Numbered from the stretch's first letter, positions 7,135 through 15,957 are shown. The stretch: DNA of 43,751 bases from Lachnospiraceae bacterium (GCA_016288005.1 JAEEXY010000020.1:1-43751), one strand, 5' to 3'. The notes: generated by a model not told the origin, from the letters alone. Program-made: numbers and translations.

Positions 7135-8676
7135 TTATGCCTCCTTCCTGTATTTGGTCATGAGCAGTCCGACCTCTTCTTTTGTGATCGTCCTGCAGTC
7201 GACGATGCCCGAAACCTGGCCGCCGCAGAGTACTACGAGACGGTCGCACAGGGCGAGCAGGACGTCGAGGTCCTCACCTACGTAAACAACAGCGACACCC
7301 TTCATTTTCTGATCGGTCAGAAGATTGTATATGGTGTAGGAAGTGTTGATATCAAGTCCGCGCACCGCATATGCGGTCATCAGGACCGACGGGGCGGAGG
7401 CTATCTCACGGCCTACGAGTACCTTTTGAACATTGCCGCCGGAGAGGCGTCTAACGGGGAACTCGGTGCCCGGAGTAACGACCTCGAGCTCCTTCCAGAT
7501 CTGCTTTGCCAGCTCGTTGGGGTCCTTGCGGTTAACGAAGAAACCTTTATTCTTGCGCCATGAGCGGAGCATCATATTGCCGGTCATGCCCATGGAGCCG
7601 ACCAGACCCATGCCGAGACGATCCTCGGGAACGAAGCTCATCGCGATGCCCGATTTTTTGATGGCCATGGGATCGAGACCGACGAGGCTCATCGGAGCCT
7701 TGCCCTCGGGACTGTAGATGATGCTGCCGGACTGAACGGGATAGAGGCCTGCGATCGCCTCGAGCAGCTCCTTCTGACCGGAGCCCGCGATGCCCGCGAT
7801 GCCGAGTATCTCGCCGGAATTGGCGGTAAAGGTAACATCGTCGAGACGCTTTACGCCGTCCTTGTCGAGACATGTAAGATGCTCAACGGTAAGTCTCGGT
7901 TCGGGATTGACCGGATCGGGACGGTTGATGTCGAGTGTGGTGGCGCGTCCGACCATCATGTCGGTGAGAGCCTGCGGAGAAGTCTGCGAAGTCTCGACAC
8001 AGCCGATGTATTCGCCCTTACGAAGAACTGCGACGCGGTCGGATATCTCCATAACCTCATTAAGCTTATGGGTGATGATTATGATGGATTTGCCGTCCTT
8101 TTTCATGTTGCGCATAACGGCAAAGAGCTTGTCTGTCTCCTGAGGAGTAAGAACCGCGGTGGGCTCGTCGAGAATGAGTATGTCGGCGCCGCGATAGAGG
8201 GCCTTTACTATCTCGAGGGTCTGCTTCTGGGAAACGGACATCTCGTAGATCTTTTTGTCGGGATCGATGTCAAAACCGTAGCGCGCAGCGATATCCCTGA
8301 CTTTTGCCGAAACGGCCTTACGGTCGAATTTCTCGGTCTCGTCCTGCCCGAGGATAACATTTTCCGCAGCGGTAAAAACATCAACAAGCTTGAAATGCTG
8401 ATGTATCATGCCGATGCCGTATGTGTATGCGTCCTTGGGAGAAGCGATGGAAACTTCTTCGCCGTTGATGAAGATATGCCCTTCGTCGGGGAAATAGATG
8501 CCCGAGAGCATATTCATAAGAGTTGTTTTTCCGCTGCCGTTCTCACCTAAAAGGGAGAGGATCTCGCCCTGCTTAAGATCGAGATTGACTCTGTCATTAG
8601 CCGTGACGGAGCCGAAGCGTTTAGTGACGTTGCGCATTTGAACTGCGTATTTGATCGTTTCCAAAGAGGCGGCCAC
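7135..8676 (-). CDS. Nucleoside-type ABC transporter ATPase with two ABC domains (NupO/YufO-like)
   Basis: This 513-residue protein has two fused ABC cassettes, like the RbsA/YufO family. The first has Walker A GENGSGKTT, signature SVSQKQTLEI and Walker B ILILDEPTAVLTP. The second has a degenerate Walker A (GIAGSGQKE), signature LSGGNVQKVL and an altered Walker B in which the usual acidic catalytic stretch reads LMTAYAVRGLD. One competent and one degenerate site is normal for this family. The start is uncertain: the GTG at 8674-8676 lacks a good ribosome binding site, whereas the in-frame TTG at 8662-8664 has GGTGG about 8 bases upstream. The gene ends 3 bases before the first permease. It energises import of the substrate delivered by the lipoprotein encoded upstream. 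Confidence 0.9.
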   Translation of the reverse strand: MAASLETIKYAVQMRNVTKRFGSVTANDRVNLDLKQGEILSLLGENGSGKTTLMNMLSGIYFPDEGHIFINGEEVSIASPKDAYTYGIGMIHQHFKLVDVFTAAENVILGQDETEKFDRKAVSAKVRDIAARYGFDIDPDKKIYEMSVSQKQTLEIVKALYRGADILILDEPTAVLTPQETDKLFAVMRNMKKDGKSIIIITHKLNEVMEISDRVAVLRKGEYIGCVETSQTSPQALTDMMVGRATTLDINRPDPVNPEPRLTVEHLTCLDKDGVKRLDDVTFTANSGEILGIAGIAGSGQKELLEAIAGLYPVQSGSIIYSPEGKAPMSLVGLDPMAIKKSGIAMSFVPEDRLGMGLVGSMGMTGNMMLRSWRKNKGFFVNRKDPNELAKQIWKELEVVTPGTEFPVRRLSGGNVQKVLVGREIASAPSVLMTAYAVRGLDINTSYTIYNLLTDQKMKGVAVVYVGEDLDVLLALCDRLVVLCGGQVSGIVDCRTITKEEVGLLMTKYRKEA

Positions 8677-8733
8677 CTTTCATGAAAAATTAGTAAAAAA
8701 CACCAAAAAAATTTTGTTTTATACTCAAAATTT

Positions 8734-8762
8734 ATGATAACATAACAAATTCTAAAAGTAAA
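8734..8762 (-). promoter_or_regulatory. Possible internal promoter before the ABC ATPase gene
   Basis: On the minus strand, TTTACT (8757-8762) and TATCAT (8734-8739) are 17 bp apart in an AT-rich stretch between the lipoprotein terminator and the ATPase gene. It would restart transcription after the terminator. Sequence support is modest. Confidence 0.4.
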
Positions 8763-8810
8763 GAATAAAGAGGGTCCGAATTCTAAAAATTCACAAAAAA
8801 GAAAGACCCG

Positions 8811-8841
8811 AAAAAGGAGACTGCCCGTGTGAGCAGTCTCC
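8811..8841 (-). terminator. Intrinsic terminator after the BMP lipoprotein gene
   Basis: GGAGACTGC and GCAGTCTCC (8816-8824 and 8833-8841) form a perfect 9-bp stem with an 8-nt loop. On the minus strand it is followed by TTTTT. It lies between the lipoprotein and ATPase genes and probably lowers downstream expression relative to the binding protein. Confidence 0.85.
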
Positions 8842-8868
8842 CTTGAATGCTTAAGTGATGAATAAGTC

Positions 8869-10083
8869 TTAGTTCTGCTGCTCGGTGATGCCGTCGATCC
8901 TTAGTGCGAACGAAGGTGCCGAGATGTACTCAGACTCATGATAGTAGCCGTCCTTGATGGCCTCGATCTGATCGTAATTGAAATCATCGTCGGAATCGAA
9001 GCAGAATGTCGACTCAACCTTTGCGCCGCCGACGGTGAAGGTGTTGATATCGAATACATGGAGCTTGCCGGCCTTGATGTCAGCCTCAGCCTTTGCAACC
9101 GCGTCTGCAGTGCCTGCCGCGCAGGAATCACCGAGCTTTGTGATCGCAACGGCGCCGGTCTCATAACCCTCTGACCAGTCGGTAGCGATGTCCTCGCCCG
9201 CAAGAGCTGTCTTGATGGCGTAGGTGTAGTAAACATCCCAGTTGTTGGTCGAAGAGGTAAGTGCCGCGGTAGGAGCTACGGAAAGCATGTCAACGTTGTA
9301 ACCTACGGAGTAAACAACGGTGCCGGCCTTGTTGGCAGCCTCACATGCCGAAGGAGCACCTGTCGAGTCTGCGTGCTGTCCTACGATAACGCAGCCCTCT
9401 GCGATGAACTTCTCAGCGGTGTTCTGCTCGTCAACGATCGAGAACCAGCTGTTGGTGTAGGAAACATCCATAACAACGTTCGGGAATACCGACTTGATGC
9501 CGAGATAGAATCCTGTGTAACCGGAAACAACCTCTGCGTAAGGATAAGCGCCTACATAACCGACCTTAACGTTGCCGTTTGCATCGTAGTTCTTGTCTGT
9601 GAGCTTGCCTGCGTCAACGAGCTCTTTGATCTTCATGCCGGCTACGATACCCGAAACGTAACGTGACTCGTAAGTCTTGTTGAATGCGTTCGAGAAATTC
9701 TTAAGGCCTGACTTTAATGCTCTGTCACCGGTCATTGCTACGAACTGAACATCGGGATTTTCCTTGGCTGCTCTCTCACAGTAGGTCTGATGTCCGTAAG
9801 AGTTCGTGATAACCAGCTTACATCCCTGCTCAACGCAGTCGATACACTTGTCGTAGCAGGTCTCATCCTCGCCTATGGTGTAGAACCAGATGATCTGATC
9901 GTCCTTGATGCCGTTGGCCTTTGCAGCCTTCTTGATGCCTTCGATGTGGGCGTGAGTGTAACCCTCATTGTCATCGCCTACAAGAATAACACCGATCTTG
10001 AAGTCGTTGCTCTTCTCCTTGCTGCATGCGCCGAGTGAAAGAACCATCACAAGTGCAAGCAGTAATGCAAGTACTTTTTTCAT
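8869..10083 (-). CDS. BMP-family substrate-binding lipoprotein
   Basis: This 404-residue lipoprotein has a charged N-terminus, a hydrophobic stretch and a lipobox LGAC with Cys20 as the lipidated residue. The mature part begins with KIGVILVGDDNEGYTHAHIEG and contains QFVAMTGDRA and VVYSVGYNVDM, matching the BMP/PnrA (Med) family, whose known ligands are purine nucleosides. It would capture substrate at the outer face of the membrane and deliver it to the permease pair encoded downstream. ATG 10081-10083 is preceded by AGGAGG. It has its own promoter (10141-10169) and is followed by an intrinsic terminator, typical where the binding protein is made in excess. Ligand identity is inferred. Confidence 0.92.
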   Translation of the reverse strand: MKKVLALLLALVMVLSLGACSKEKSNDFKIGVILVGDDNEGYTHAHIEGIKKAAKANGIKDDQIIWFYTIGEDETCYDKCIDCVEQGCKLVITNSYGHQTYCERAAKENPDVQFVAMTGDRALKSGLKNFSNAFNKTYESRYVSGIVAGMKIKELVDAGKLTDKNYDANGNVKVGYVGAYPYAEVVSGYTGFYLGIKSVFPNVVMDVSYTNSWFSIVDEQNTAEKFIAEGCVIVGQHADSTGAPSACEAANKAGTVVYSVGYNVDMLSVAPTAALTSSTNNWDVYYTYAIKTALAGEDIATDWSEGYETGAVAITKLGDSCAAGTADAVAKAEADIKAGKLHVFDINTFTVGGAKVESTFCFDSDDDFNYDQIEAIKDGYYHESEYISAPSFALRIDGITEQQN

Positions 10084-10140
10084 AAAATGTCCTCCTGTTT
10101 TGCTGCGCGTAAAAACGCAATATTTTTAGACCACGAGTAC

Positions 10141-10169
10141 ATAATACGAAATAATTCTGAAAATGGCAA
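10141..10169 (-). promoter_or_regulatory. Promoter of the BMP lipoprotein/ABC operon
   Basis: On the minus strand, TTGCCA (10164-10169) and TATTAT (10141-10146) are separated by 17 bp. About 50 bases of leader follow, containing only a small GCG-TTTTTA-CGC hairpin. No purine riboswitch core is visible. Confidence 0.7.
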
Positions 10170-10351
10170 TACAAAATTAATTTTTTTTATACAATAAAGT
10201 TTGTTATGGGAGGATGTCTGTCTGCAGTGTAAGGACTCCCCCAAAGGTGCGTTGCAAGCCGGAAGTATTTCTGATAAACTTATAACCTGTAAGGCTATGC
10301 GCCCGGATACGGACGGGACGCGTCATCATGTAATAAAGGACAGCGTAATTA

Positions 10352-12523
10352 ATGGGAAAATATTTATATATAGCGGAAAAACCGAGCGTCGCGAATGAGT
10401 TCGCAAAGGCTCTGAAGGATAACTTCTCGAAGCGTGACGGGTTCCTGGAGTCGGCAAACAGCGTGGTAACCTGGTGCGTCGGACATCTGATCACGATGAG
10501 CTACCCCGAGGTCTACGACCCCAAAATGAAGAGATGGAGCCTGGATACGATACCTTTTCTCCCTAAGGAGTACAAATACGAGGTAATAGACGGCGTCGCG
10601 AAACAGTTCAATATAGTTAAAGGCCTCTTAAACCGCGCCGATGTCGAGCGCATATATGTCTGCACCGACTCGGGACGCGAAGGAGAATACATCTACAGAC
10701 TGGTCGATTCGATGGCAAACGTGCCCGCGTCGAAGGACAGGCGCAGGGTCTGGATCGACTCGCAGACAGAGGAGGAGGTACTGCGCGGAATACGCGAGGC
10801 GAAGCCCCTCTCTGCCTATGACAATCTTTCGGATGCCGCGTATCTGCGCGCAAAAGAGGACTATCTGATGGGCATCAATTTCTCAAGGGTGCTCACACTT
10901 AAATACGGAAACACCGTCAGCAATTTCCTGCACCAGCAGAAACGCGGAGCCATCTCGGTCGGCCGCGTTATGACCTGCGTGCTCGGGATGGTGGTGACAC
11001 GTGAGCGCGAGATACGCGCATTTGTCAAAACGCCTTTTTACCGTGTGAGCGCAGGCATGCGCATCGGCGCCGGCGAAAACGGAGAGGGCGGAGCGGAGCT
11101 TACGGGTGATTTCAAGGCCGTAGAGGGCTCACGCTACTACAAGTCTCCGTATCTATATAAGGATAACGGTTTTATCGAAAAGGCAAAGGCCGAGGAGATG
11201 ATCGCCGCGATCAGCGGCAGGGAAGGCGAGACTCTCGAATACGAGCCTTTTTACGCCGCGGGTCAGAGCAAGGAGCAGGGAAACGATCCCGCAGGCTTTA
11301 CCACCGGATGTCCCGCAGGCATTTTTGCCGAGGTGACCGGGCTCGAAAAGAAAAAAGAGACCAAGAATCCGCCGCTGTTGTTCAACCTCGCGGAGCTGCA
11401 GAACGAATGCTCAAAGCTCTTTAAAATAAGCCCCGACGAGACTTTGAACATTGTTCAGGAGCTCTACGAAAAGAAGCTCGTGACCTATCCGAGAACCGAC
11501 GCGAGAGTACTCTCGACAGCGGTCGCAAAGGAGATCGACAAAAACATAAAGGGACTCACCGGCGTGGGTCAGTTCAGGGAGTTCGCGGAGCAGATACTGG
11601 CCTCCGACACCTGGAAGAAAATAGCCAAGACAAAATACACGAACGATAAACAGATAACGGATCACTATGCTATCATACCGACGGGACAGGGACTGAACGC
11701 GCTCGGATCGTTAAAGCCGCTCCAGGGCAAGGTGTATGAGCTGATCGGCAGGAGGTTTCTGAGCATTTTCCTGCCGCCCGCCGTTTACCGCAAGATCGCG
11801 CTGACCGTGAACATCGGCGGCGAGAGCTTTTTCGCGAATTTTAAGACACTGATGGAGGAAGGCTGGCTCAAATGCGGACAGCCTTACAGGAATAAAAATA
11901 AGGCCGGAGCAAAGGACGCGGCCCAGCCGGCGGACGGGGGCGCGGACGACGCGCAGCCGCGCGACGGTGAGGAAGATGAGCAGCAGGAGCTGGGCTCCGA
12001 CATGCTCGCGGTGCTCGAGCAGCTCAAAAAAGGCGCGAAGCTGCCCGTGGACGATTTCTCGATCAAGCTCGGAGAGACTTCGCCGCCCAAGCGCTACAAT
12101 TCGGGCTCGATCATACTCGCGATGGAGAACGCGGGACAGCTTATCGAGGACGAGGACCTGCGCGCCCAGATCAAGGGCAGCGGCATCGGGACGAGCGCTA
12201 CACGCGCCGAGATCCTTAAGAAACTCGTGAGCATCTCGTATCTGAACCTGAACAAAAAGACCCAGATCATCACGCCTTCGCTGCAGGGTGAGCTGGTCTA
12301 CGAGGTGGTGAACGCTTCGATCAAGTCGCTGCTGCGACCGGATCTTACCGCGAGCTGGGAACGCGGACTGACTTATGTGGCTGAGGGGACTATATCATCG
12401 GACGAGTACATGAAAAAGCTCGAAGACTTCGTTTCTTCGAGGACAAACGGCGCTAAAGAGGGCAACTGGTCTGCGGCGCTGACGAATAATTTCGCCCAGG
12501 TGGCAAAATTCTATAACAAATAG
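10352..12523 (+). CDS. topB: Type IA DNA topoisomerase, TopB (topoisomerase III)-like
   Basis: This 723-residue type IA topoisomerase relaxes or decatenates DNA by cutting and rejoining a single strand. The Toprim domain shows AEKPSVA (residues 8-14) and TDSGREGE (105-112). The nucleophilic tyrosine is Tyr379 in VTYPRTDAR, and SGIGTSATRAE marks the later core motif. The length and the absence of C-terminal zinc fingers fit TopB rather than TopA. Residues about 510-545 form an acidic, Ala/Gln/Asp-rich linker not expected in the core fold and probably a flexible insertion. It is divergent from the BMP transporter; the 268-base gap between them contains the transporter promoter and no clear plus-strand promoter. 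Start ATG 10352 has AAAGGAC 10 bases upstream. Confidence 0.9.
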   Translation: MGKYLYIAEKPSVANEFAKALKDNFSKRDGFLESANSVVTWCVGHLITMSYPEVYDPKMKRWSLDTIPFLPKEYKYEVIDGVAKQFNIVKGLLNRADVERIYVCTDSGREGEYIYRLVDSMANVPASKDRRRVWIDSQTEEEVLRGIREAKPLSAYDNLSDAAYLRAKEDYLMGINFSRVLTLKYGNTVSNFLHQQKRGAISVGRVMTCVLGMVVTREREIRAFVKTPFYRVSAGMRIGAGENGEGGAELTGDFKAVEGSRYYKSPYLYKDNGFIEKAKAEEMIAAISGREGETLEYEPFYAAGQSKEQGNDPAGFTTGCPAGIFAEVTGLEKKKETKNPPLLFNLAELQNECSKLFKISPDETLNIVQELYEKKLVTYPRTDARVLSTAVAKEIDKNIKGLTGVGQFREFAEQILASDTWKKIAKTKYTNDKQITDHYAIIPTGQGLNALGSLKPLQGKVYELIGRRFLSIFLPPAVYRKIALTVNIGGESFFANFKTLMEEGWLKCGQPYRNKNKAGAKDAAQPADGGADDAQPRDGEEDEQQELGSDMLAVLEQLKKGAKLPVDDFSIKLGETSPPKRYNSGSIILAMENAGQLIEDEDLRAQIKGSGIGTSATRAEILKKLVSISYLNLNKKTQIITPSLQGELVYEVVNASIKSLLRPDLTASWERGLTYVAEGTISSDEYMKKLEDFVSSRTNGAKEGNWSAALTNNFAQVAKFYNK

Positions 12524-12543
12524 CCGTTTTTCCCAAAAATTAT

Positions 12544-12572
12544 TTGTCATCGGACACCGCCTGTTGTATAAT
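12544..12572 (+). promoter_or_regulatory. Promoter of the HD-GYP/pilus-like operon
   Basis: TTGTCA (12544-12549), a 17-bp spacer and a consensus TATAAT (12567-12572) lie just ahead of the HD-GYP gene. The predicted transcript starts near 12579, giving a leader of about 20 bases that holds little beyond the ribosome binding site. Confidence 0.85.
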
Positions 12573-12600
12573 TATTTGAGAATTGTGGAGGGGGATTGCA

Positions 12601-13689
12601 GTGAAAGACAGCGAAGAGAAGAGACCGTCAAAAAGAATACCGATCAGCCGCGCCACTCTTGGTATGGAGCTGGCGCAGGATATCTATTCGCGCAACAATC
12701 AGGTTATCCTGAATAAGCATTCAATTCTTGATGCGCAGAAAATTTCCAAGATAATGTTCTACTCCATCGATACGATCATCGTTTACGAGGAGGAAGAAGC
12801 CGCAAACGACGATCAGAGCTTTGTCCAGCAGCTGAAGAACAGCGTTGAGTTCAGGGAGTTTTCAAAGAACTACGACCATGCCGTTTCGGCCCTGCAGAAT
12901 ACGATCAATTCCATGATCACCGAGGGCACCGAGATCGACGAGGACTACCTGATCGCTGAGGTAGACCGTATGGTCGGCTCGAGCGGCAGCAGGACAAAGG
13001 TTTTCAACATGCTCCACTGCATCCGTGAATATGACGAGATGACCTACATGCACAGCGTCAATGTTTCGCTGATCGCGGGGTGTTTCGCGAAATGGCTCGA
13101 GCTCGGCGAAGAGTCCGAGAGGATCCTGACGCTCGCGGGACTGCTCCACGACATCGGAAAGACCGTGATACCGCGCGAGATCATCTTAAAGCCGGATTCA
13201 CTGACCGCCGAGGAATATAAGATAGTCAAGACTCATACCTTGAGAGGCTATGAGCTGCTTAAAGACAAGAATATCGACGACCGTATCAAGATGGCCGCGC
13301 TCCAACACCATGAGAGGGCCGACGGCAGCGGATACCCGTTCGGAAAGAACGGAGAGCAGATTGAGAATTTTGCCATGATCATCGCCATCGCGGACGTTTA
13401 CGACGCGATGACCAGCGACCGTATATACAGACCGAGAGTGTGCCCGTTCGATGTGGTAAAGATGCTCCAGAACGACGACGCGCACAAATACAATCCCAAG
13501 TTCCTTATCCCGCTGCTCGAGCAGATCACGCAGGTGTTCATAAATCACAACGTGAGGCTCTCGAACGATCAGGTGGGTAAGATAGTCCTTCTGAACAACG
13601 CCGAGCTGTCAAAGCCAGTTGTGCAGGTGGACGACATCTTTGTTGACCTGGCCAAGAACAGGGACATAAAGATATCAGAGATCATATAA
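12601..13689 (+). CDS. HD-GYP domain protein, probable cyclic di-GMP phosphodiesterase
   Basis: This 362-residue cytoplasmic protein has an N-terminal region of about 110 residues (ISRATLGMELAQDIYSRNN, resembling the N-terminal domain often found before HD-GYP) and a C-terminal HD-GYP domain. LLHDIGK places the HD pair near residues 183-184. HHERADGSGYP places the GYP signature near 244-246. HD-GYP proteins hydrolyse cyclic di-GMP to GMP. The start is taken as GTG 12601, with GGAGGGGG 5-6 bases upstream; the longer frame from TTG 12583 would run through that ribosome binding site. It heads a locus with GspF/PilC-like, pilin-like and PilT-like genes, so it probably adjusts assembly or retraction through cyclic di-GMP. 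That link is an inference from position. Confidence 0.88.
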   Translation: MKDSEEKRPSKRIPISRATLGMELAQDIYSRNNQVILNKHSILDAQKISKIMFYSIDTIIVYEEEEAANDDQSFVQQLKNSVEFREFSKNYDHAVSALQNTINSMITEGTEIDEDYLIAEVDRMVGSSGSRTKVFNMLHCIREYDEMTYMHSVNVSLIAGCFAKWLELGEESERILTLAGLLHDIGKTVIPREIILKPDSLTAEEYKIVKTHTLRGYELLKDKNIDDRIKMAALQHHERADGSGYPFGKNGEQIENFAMIIAIADVYDAMTSDRIYRPRVCPFDVVKMLQNDDAHKYNPKFLIPLLEQITQVFINHNVRLSNDQVGKIVLLNNAELSKPVVQVDDIFVDLAKNRDIKISEII

Positions 13690-13734
13690 GCACCGAAGTA
13701 TTGAAAATCTATTTGGGGGGACGGTACATTACAG

Positions 13735-15051
13735 ATGGCTGACGACAATACCTACGAGTACAATCCCAATCTGGGAAACGACAGCAAAAAGGACGAGACG
13801 GGCTACAACCCGAATCTTGGGGCCGACGACACGGGCTTCAATCCCAATCTCGGAGCCGTCGACACAGGCTTCGATCCGGGTCTCGGAGCGGACGATACGG
13901 GCTTTAACCCGAATCTGGGCGCCGAGCCGAAAAAGGAGACCCCTGCGGCAGCGGCAGTAAAAGAGGAGAAAAAGGACACGGACGCGGCTCCCGCGGACAC
14001 CGGCAAGGGCAAAAAGAAAAAGTTCAATTCCGATGAGATCGCGATGTTCTGCGATCAGATCGCCATGCTCTTAAAGGGCGGTATCTCGGTTTACGAGGGC
14101 ACCTACATGCTCTACAGCGAGATGGAGGATGCCAAGACCAAGGAGGTACTGCGCCAGATCGATCTCCAGGTCAAGGAGAATATCCCTCTCTATAAGGCAC
14201 TTACGGCTACGGGCGCGTTCCCTGAGTACATGGTGCACATGGTAGAGGTCGGCGAGAAGACCGGACGTCTCGAGGACGTTATGAAGTCTCTGGCCGAGTA
14301 CTATGAGCGCGACAGCCGCGTAAAGGCGGGCCTGCGGAGCGCCATAGCGTATCCCATGATACTGTTTGCCGTAATGGCGGCGATCATGGTAGTGCTCGTA
14401 TGGAAGATACTTCCTATGTTTGAGAGGATGTTTACCGAACTGAGCTCGGATGTTGCGGCATCCACCGAGAACGTACTCACTGCGGGACTTACCGCGGGCA
14501 GGATAATCGCAGTCATCATCTGCGCGATATTCGCGGTGATCCTCCTTGTTGTGATCTGGAGCAGGACCAAGTCGGGCGCTAAGGTTTTATCGAGGGCGGC
14601 CAACGGCTTCGGCCCCATCAGGAACATCATGGTACTGATGGCTACGGGTAAGTTCATTTCCTCCATCGCTCTTATGATGGCCAGCGGCATGGATATCCGC
14701 GAGGGCCTCGAGCGCGAGATCGAAAACTGCGACAACGAGATCGTAAAGCACCGCATCGAGAAGTGCCTTGAGCTCTACAGAAACAGCGCTCCTTTCGATG
14801 AGGCCGTACGTCAGAGCGGACTGATCGTCGGCATGGAAGCCAGACTTATCAGCGTTGCGGCCAAGACCGGCGGCACGGACGAGATATTCACAAAGCTTTC
14901 CGAGCAGTACAATGACAAGACCTCGGCGGCTCTGGGCAGACTTACGACCGTTATCGAGACCACGCTCGTTGTAGTACTTTCACTGATGGTCGGCGCCGTA
15001 CTGCTTGCGGTTATGCTCCCTCTCGTGAGCATGATCTCTTCGGTAGGCTGA
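13735..15051 (+). CDS. GspF/PilC-like type IV pilus/type II secretion platform protein with N-terminal repeats
   Basis: This 438-residue protein has two T2SSF domains (about residues 103-225 and 295-415). Each contains the family's GEKTGRLEDVM or AAKTGGTDEIF type motif, and there are three main membrane segments (about 205-225, 255-280 and 405-430). PilC/GspF proteins form the inner-membrane platform that couples ATPases to pilin movement. The first 62 residues are unusual: five copies of [YF][ND]P[NG]LG, the last four spaced exactly 11 residues apart, followed by an Ala/Lys/Asp-rich linker to about residue 96. This cytoplasmic tail has no counterpart in standard PilC. The ribosome binding site GGGGGGACGG precedes ATG 13735. 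It lies 45 bases after the HD-GYP gene and probably in the same operon. Confidence 0.85.
   Translation: MADDNTYEYNPNLGNDSKKDETGYNPNLGADDTGFNPNLGAVDTGFDPGLGADDTGFNPNLGAEPKKETPAAAAVKEEKKDTDAAPADTGKGKKKKFNSDEIAMFCDQIAMLLKGGISVYEGTYMLYSEMEDAKTKEVLRQIDLQVKENIPLYKALTATGAFPEYMVHMVEVGEKTGRLEDVMKSLAEYYERDSRVKAGLRSAIAYPMILFAVMAAIMVVLVWKILPMFERMFTELSSDVAASTENVLTAGLTAGRIIAVIICAIFAVILLVVIWSRTKSGAKVLSRAANGFGPIRNIMVLMATGKFISSIALMMASGMDIREGLEREIENCDNEIVKHRIEKCLELYRNSAPFDEAVRQSGLIVGMEARLISVAAKTGGTDEIFTKLSEQYNDKTSAALGRLTTVIETTLVVVLSLMVGAVLLAVMLPLVSMISSVG
13801..13932 (+). repeat. Coding tandem repeat, 33-bp unit
   Basis: Four successive units encode G-[YF]-[ND]-P-[NG]-L-G-A plus three variable residues, with an 11-residue period, in the N-terminus of the PilC-like protein. 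A fifth, offset copy lies 15 residues earlier. Codons vary between units, so the peptide rather than the DNA seems to be conserved. Confidence 0.85.
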
Positions 15052-15099
15052 TTCCGGCACCGGTGACTGATCTTATGTATTGAACGGAGATTATCGGAC

Positions 15100-15423
15100 A
15101 TGAAGAATTTCAGACAGAACCGTCAGAAATACATCTTTAAATCCATTGTGCTTCCCATATTGCTCTGCACCGCGATACTTGTGATATTTATACTCGGAGT
15201 GTATAAGTTCAACAATCTTTCGCTCGAGCAGGACAGACAGCTGACCCTGGCCGCGATCAAAAAGGCTACGGTACAGTGCTATGCGGACGAGGGGCGTTAT
15301 CCCGCTCAGCTTGATTATCTGATCGAGAATTACGGAGTTAAGATCGATTACGATCATTTCCAGGTAACCTATGACTGCGCGGCTGCGAACGTCAGCCCGA
15401 ATATCGCGGTATTCAGGAAATAG
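15100..15423 (+). CDS. Small N-terminally anchored pseudopilin-like protein
   Basis: This 107-residue protein has a basic N-terminus (MKNFRQNRQKYIFK), one membrane segment at about residues 15-36 and an extracytoplasmic part containing AAIKKATVQCYADEGRYP and LDYLIENYGV. That pattern (helix, then a GxYPxxLdyL turn) is common in minor pilins and type II pseudopilins. However, there is no glycine followed by a hydrophobic residue and Glu5 before the membrane segment, so it lacks a canonical prepilin peptidase site. It follows the PilC-like gene by 48 bases and is followed by the DUF4860 gene 18 bases later. I assign it as pilus-like by fold pattern and context only. Confidence 0.6.
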   Translation: MKNFRQNRQKYIFKSIVLPILLCTAILVIFILGVYKFNNLSLEQDRQLTLAAIKKATVQCYADEGRYPAQLDYLIENYGVKIDYDHFQVTYDCAAANVSPNIAVFRK

Positions 15424-15441
15424 GATTGATGCGGGGGATAT

Positions 15442-15957
15442 ATGCAGAACACTAACGATGAAAAAAAGGTCAAAAGCCGCAGCGCTCTCGTCAGCGCGGG
15501 CAGTACGATCATCATAATCGCGTTCTTCGCAATAGCCGCGCTCGTGCTGCTGAGCGCCGGAACGAGAGAGTATGAGAGGATAGTGCTGGCGGCGAACGAA
15601 AACTTTGAGCTGAGGACCTCGCTCTCTTTCGTTGCGACGAAGATACGTCAGTATGATTCCGAGGGCAGCGTATCGGTAGAGAAAATCGACGGCACCGATG
15701 TGCTGGTGCTGAGGGAAGAGATCGAAGGCGATATCTATGATACGATGGTCTATTTCAGGAACGGGTATCTCTGCGAACTGATGCAGGCCGAGGGGTACGG
15801 GGATCCGGACCTCGATTTCGGCTTCGAGGCCATAGAGATCGACTCCTTTGAGATCAAAGGCGGCGACGGTACCATCACTCTTTCGGCAGGCAACGCGGGC
15901 GGCAGCAAAGAGTCGCTGACCGTTTATTTAAGAAGTACGGAGGGGGCTGGCAGATAA
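15442..15957 (+). CDS. DUF4860-like membrane-anchored protein
   Basis: This 171-residue protein has a polar N-terminus of about 18 residues, one membrane helix (about 19-40) and an external domain with FVATKIRQYDSEGSVSV, a GTDVLVLRE strand and DTMVYFRNGYLCEL. This pattern matches my recollection of the DUF4860 family found in type IV pilus-like loci of Lachnospiraceae. Its shape is that of a minor pilin (N-terminal helix plus beta-rich head), but it has no recognisable prepilin cleavage motif. It is preceded by GGGGGA and its stop overlaps the start of the next gene by one base (TAATG). Function is unknown; a structural or tip role in the pilus-like machine is inferred. Confidence 0.68.
   Translation: MQNTNDEKKVKSRSALVSAGSTIIIIAFFAIAALVLLSAGTREYERIVLAANENFELRTSLSFVATKIRQYDSEGSVSVEKIDGTDVLVLREEIEGDIYDTMVYFRNGYLCELMQAEGYGDPDLDFGFEAIEIDSFEIKGGDGTITLSAGNAGGSKESLTVYLRSTEGAGR

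Noticed and set aside
10084..10351. Purine riboswitch before the nucleoside transporter or topB
   Set aside because: The conserved three-way junction bases of purine riboswitches are not visible on either strand; only an ordinary promoter and a small hairpin are seen.
13801..13932. CRISPR array
   Set aside because: The 33-bp repeats are directly adjacent, in frame and translated; there are no unique spacers. No CRISPR-like array was seen elsewhere.
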